DNA from: Sipunculus nudus
Lineage: Eukaryota; Annelida; Sipuncula; Golfingiida; Sipunculidae
Length of the DNA stretch: 64,000 nt
Reading direction: 5' to 3'
Assembly: GCA_026874595.1 (NCBI GenBank)
Contig: CM049308.1
Span: 44,149,327-44,213,326 of the forward strand
In this document: positions 60,401-64,000 of the stretch, one piece after another
Numbering within the stretch: the stretch's first letter is position 1
Layout of the letters: each line of letters begins with the position of its first letter
The notes under the pieces: model-generated
The model's database searches: none
What the model was told of the DNA's origin: nothing
What the model saw: the letters and a program-made list of their open reading frames with translations, nothing else
Made by a program: the position numbers and the translations under genes

Positions 60401-61133
60401 GGTCGGGCTGGATCTATTTATAGCTTTGGCAGACTGTCAACTGTATCAGATTAGGCAACAGGTCAAGAGTTCACTCAGTGCAGCCAGGTATGGGTCAGAA
60501 GTTTACTCAGTGCAGTAGCTGCATTCTATTTATAGCTTTGGCAGACTACCAACTGTGTCAGATTATGCAACAGGTCAAGAGTTCACTCAGTGCAGCCAGG
60601 TACAGGTCAAAAGTTCACTCAGTCTAGCCAGGTGCAGGTCATGAGTTCACTCAGTGCAGTAGTCTAAGCAAGCAATTTGTCACAGTTCACTCGGGGCAAC
60701 AGCCTTTCTCACCTAAGCCTGGTCAGCCCCATGCATCAGACTCAAGGTAAGTCTGATGTATTGGCCTAATATTTTGACCTGTCTATATGTCTTTAATGGC
60801 TTTCTCGCTCACAAGACAGGTGTCGCCACCTACCATGACTTTTGCCCACGTTTTTCTCAGTAGGGGTTTGATATATCAGTCTGAAATTGGGCTTATGTAT
60901 ATATCTCTGATAGCTTCATTGTATACAAGACTGGTGGTGCCAGCTACAATCTTTTTAGTGTTGTGTGCACCTATGCCAGAATTTCAGCAGTTAAGTTTGT
61001 GTAATTGTTTCTTATTCAAAATGTTTAGTAATTGTATAGTTCATATACATGAAAAGTAATGGTCCAGCATTGAAGCATTATACCTGGTGTATTTCCCAAT
61101 GCACAGGTTCGCATTAGGCCTGTAGGCCTTGTT
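57439..61133 (+). mobile_element. HeA element, most complete uninterrupted copy
   Basis: The head AGCGAACCTGTGAGC is at 57439, and GCGAACCTGTG at 57440-57450 is the exact inverse of CACAGGTTCGC at 61102-61112. A CGTCCGTCGGCCGTCGTCC tract follows the head. The tail is AGGCCT-GT-AGGCCT (61116-61129) and TTGTT. The length is 3695 bp. It contains the empty site for HeD at 60028/60029 and a degenerate second head at 58841. No protein is encoded. Confidence 0.92.
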
Positions 61134-63663
61134 GAAAATATTATCTTTGGTATTAAGAGTACATGTGCAGGTATTAACTTTTAGGGAAATAAATGTAGGA
61201 TTATGGGGTATCAATTCTTCTGAGCAGTAATATATATACAGTAATGGAATGTTATACCAATTCTGTTTGTGTCAGTTATGCAATATTGATGCATATACTG
61301 GCCAGAGTCACTCCAGAGAAAGTTTTAAAATTGAGGATTTGGTTGCAAAAATTGGATTTCAGGGTGTTTTCTCTATTTATATGTTTAAAATCACCTTATA
61401 ACAGGCATGGAACACCTTTAAACAGCCAGCTAGTGGGATCATGAAAATAATTGAGCGTTGTAGGCTTCTCAGACCCAAGACCATGCAAATTTATGGTTCA
61501 AACTGTCTCATATTTAACGGGTAGGGTATAACATATATGCACATAGCTTCTTTTTGTTCTCATGTACATGATCATATATTGCAATTGGAATGTTCCTACA
61601 AATCCAGTGATACCAGGATCTTGCAGATATGTTGAGATTTTCAAAAAGTGGTGAAGCAAAGCACACTGTGAAGATGGTATTTTTTGTAAATATTTGACAC
61701 GGTTTGTGAAAAAAGTTGACTTTCAGGGTGTTTGCAGCATTTATTTGTATGAAAACACCTTGAAACGGGTAAAGGATATCCTAAAACAGCCAGCTAGTTA
61801 GATCATGGAAATTCTGGAGGGCTGTAGGCTCTTCCAGCCAAAGGCCTTGTAAGTTCATGGTTCAAACTATCCCATATATAAGGAGTATGGGGTAACAGAT
61901 ATGCACATAGCGTTTCGTTTTTCTCATGCATATGATCATATTTATTATCATTGCAATTGGAATGTTCCTTCAAATCAGGTGATGCCAAGATCTTTCAGAT
62001 ATCTTTAGAATTGCAAAAGCTGTGAAGCAAAAGACACTGTGAAGATGGTATTTCTGTAAATATTTGACTTGCTTGTCCATGTCTGTTTACTGTATCTAAT
62101 CTAGCAAAATTTAAAAAAAAAAGTTTCTAAATATGTATATGCATTTGTGCTGAAAGATGTTTTAAACATTTTAAGACCTAAGGATATGCCTAAATGTTAA
62201 ATATTCTTTTGGTACCCATAAAATCTGAAAAAGGTCATTTTTTAAAGAAAAAAATAAGGGGTTGGAGTACGAAAGTGGCCAAAGAATTTTCTCATGTTAC
62301 ATTTTTAAGGCCAAATTATATATCATTATAAAGCTAATGTTCTTCCAATACCACAATTGTGCTCTGAAAGTCGCACCAGAAAAAAGTTTTCAAATTAAGG
62401 ATGCGGTTTATATAAAGTTGATTATCCAGGTGTTTGCAGTATTTATATGTTTGGGAACACCTGGATATGAGTAAAGGACACCTCAAGGAAGAAAACTAGG
62501 GGGGGTCACAAAAATTCCCCAGGGGAGGGGGGGGGGAGGTTTTCACTTTCTGGCCAATGGACTAATCAGTCCCTTGTTTTCAAAAGGGAAATGTTTCAAA
62601 ATGTTGCTTCTTAAATGCTTCTGTCCTGAAATGGAAAAATAATATGGTAAAACCTTATTCAATTAATCAATAATTGTTTAATGCATGGTATCTTTTCCCC
62701 ATGTTGAAACAAATGCCTTCAAAATGGCAAATGCTTTTTCATAAATGTGACAGGATTAGTTAATATTACGTGTTTCCTCTATATACATGAACCCCTCAGT
62801 GTTGTATCCCATCACTCTCCAGTTAAGAGTTGGACTCGTCCGAATATTGCTGCAAAGCCCTCTTAGTTTTAACGGTGCACTCTGGGGTTTTGGTGTAGAA
62901 TTACCATCTGGCGAGGTCAGGAAGTTTCCATGCAGCTGTGAACGCAGAGTTGAAACTTCATAATTTGTGCTTTATAGAGAGTTAAATTAAGTGACCTGAA
63001 GGTATGATTTTGTTTAGTTTAACGTTATTTTATCATTGTAACTGTCACGTATGCTCAATTCGTATAATGCACTCCCTTAGAAAGCGGACTCTCAAATGAG
63101 ACCGATGATCGGATATTGTTTTGAAAATGAACCAAAATGTCGGCTTTACATGCATGTAGTTATGTCAGTCACGGCGTTCGTTATTCATAACAGCTATATT
63201 TACGAATATTATGTTTAATTTTGTTTTCATTTTTTAGTATTTATTATTTTTTTATAAGATTAAATACGTTCTGTTGGTCATGATAGTGCTACAGCTTTTT
63301 GCAATGGGACAAGAGATACCAGTATTAACATTATAACAAAGTTATGTTGTGATATTGATTTATGAAGCCACATAGTCATCATAATCTCTGACAAGGAAAA
63401 AAAGACACTATTTATTTGGTGACCAGGGTATTTATCTTCCACAACAAGTCTCAGTAGTTGGTGACATAATAGTCCCATCTGTAACTGGACTTTAGTTTTA
63501 ATACTAGTTGTTGGAGATGTGGACCATTTATTCAGGGTACTGCTTGTTTATGGGAGATTGACTATCTTTAGGGACTTTATAGCTCTTAGATAAATTATGG
63601 TTTCCATAGAGATGTAAATACTCTACGAAGGATGTACCAGGTGTATAAATAAGGAATATTCAT
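61134..63663. other. Unassigned region with a local tandem repeat
   Basis: No member of the He families and no credible gene. It includes the tandem repeat listed separately and a GC-poor remainder with a poly-G patch near 62520. Confidence 0.5.
61300..62475. repeat. Diverged ~380-bp tandem repeat
   Basis: Two full units start near 61310 and 61690 and a partial third near 62375. Shared phrases include TTTCAGGGTGTTT, ACAGCCAGCTAGT, GCAATTGGAATGTTCCT and CACTGTGAAGATGGTATTT. The units are clearly diverged, so the duplication is old. Confidence 0.8.
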
Positions 63664-64000
63664 TGAATCCCCAGACAAAGTTGGGAGACGCTATGTTTTC
63701 ATGCAGGTCCCGCTGCTGCAGCGCATATAAATCTTGTTGGTGCGATAACTCAAAAAATATTCAACAGATCTTTACCAAACTTGGTATATGTATAGATATT
63801 GGTGTGAGGACGACACCTATTTAAAATGAGGTCATTACCTTTACTTGGAGAGTGTCCTTGACCTTGAATAGGTCCAAATATAGGGAAAATCACACAAATT
63901 CTTAAATATCTCAAGAAAACTTGCATGGATTGATCCCAAAATCAAACTGATTGAAGATCATGGATAGTATTGTCATGTACCGGAAACAGGTGGCGCCACC
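63664..64000 (+). mobile_element. HeD 5' part, cut by window end
   Basis: It begins GAATCCCCAGACAAAGTTGG and continues with HeD text (TGGTATATGTATAGATAT, GTGTCCTTGACCTTGAATAGG). It runs off the window in a GGTGGCGCCACC palindrome. Confidence 0.85.

Noticed and set aside
61116-61133. AGGCCT-GT-AGGCCT-TTGTT as a bacterial-type terminator
   Set aside because: Eukaryotic repeat context. The hairpin is the fixed tail of a mobile element.

Overview
This 64 kb window is AT-rich eukaryotic DNA made almost entirely of nested mobile elements. There are no bacterial operons, and the one long cellular-style gene has introns. The style of the repeats (CCGTC/CTGT microsatellite heads, GGTGGCGCCACC palindromes, TT-flanked non-coding elements), the hAT-like genes and the Ty3/gypsy element suggest an invertebrate, most likely a bivalve mollusc. 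That placement is an inference; nothing in the window names the species.

The backbone is a set of non-coding repeat families, labelled here HeA to HeG. They differ in sequence but largely share one plan. A family typically has a short 5' subterminal motif, a microsatellite-like (C/T)CGTC tract, internal tandem modules, the inverse of the 5' motif near the 3' end, a short 3' palindrome or stem-loop, and an end in CTTG or CTAG inside a T run. This is the architecture known for Helentron-type rolling-circle elements and their non-autonomous relatives (HINE, DINE-1). No Rep/helicase gene is present. Two filled/empty site pairs inside the window define ends and TT targets directly.

Layout. 1-2.9 kb: unannotated DNA and repeat fragments. 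2.87-5.10 kb: 5' part of a Ty3/gypsy retrotransposon on the minus strand (LTR, gag, protease, start of pol). 5.1-9.1 kb: HeA inserted in HeA, then chimeric HeA/HeB and an HeD fragment. 9.3-44.0 kb, minus strand: dispersed exons of a hAT-derived, ZNF862/KIAA1586-like gene. Its last four exons splice in frame with GT-AG sites and end near an AATAAA signal. Upstream exons carry frameshifts and a stop, and one coding exon is split by a 14.3 kb HeB composite.

That composite (18.94-33.23 kb) holds an HeA copy, which in turn holds an HeF element (19.5-24.0 kb) and a 4.4 kb hAT-like DNA transposon with inverted ends and a 5-bp target duplication (24.36-28.74 kb). The HeD copy at 13.77-17.41 kb carries a 288-bp tandem array with direct repeats of the nuclear-receptor half-site AGGTCA. 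34.3-42.4 kb: nested HeB copies, then an HeC copy with HeE inside. 42.4-47.4 kb: the most 5' recognised exon of the hAT-like gene, an HeD 3' part and a possible LTR. 47.4-61.1 kb: more HeB, HeD2, HeA, HeC/HeE and one solo-LTR-like insert. 61.1-64 kb: a local tandem repeat and the start of another HeD.

The only credible coding content is three transposable-element-type gene sets: Ty3/gypsy, the BED-finger hAT-like transposase, and the ZNF862-like hAT-derived gene. All three show breaks. Family labels are mine, and element edges are usually uncertain by a few T residues.
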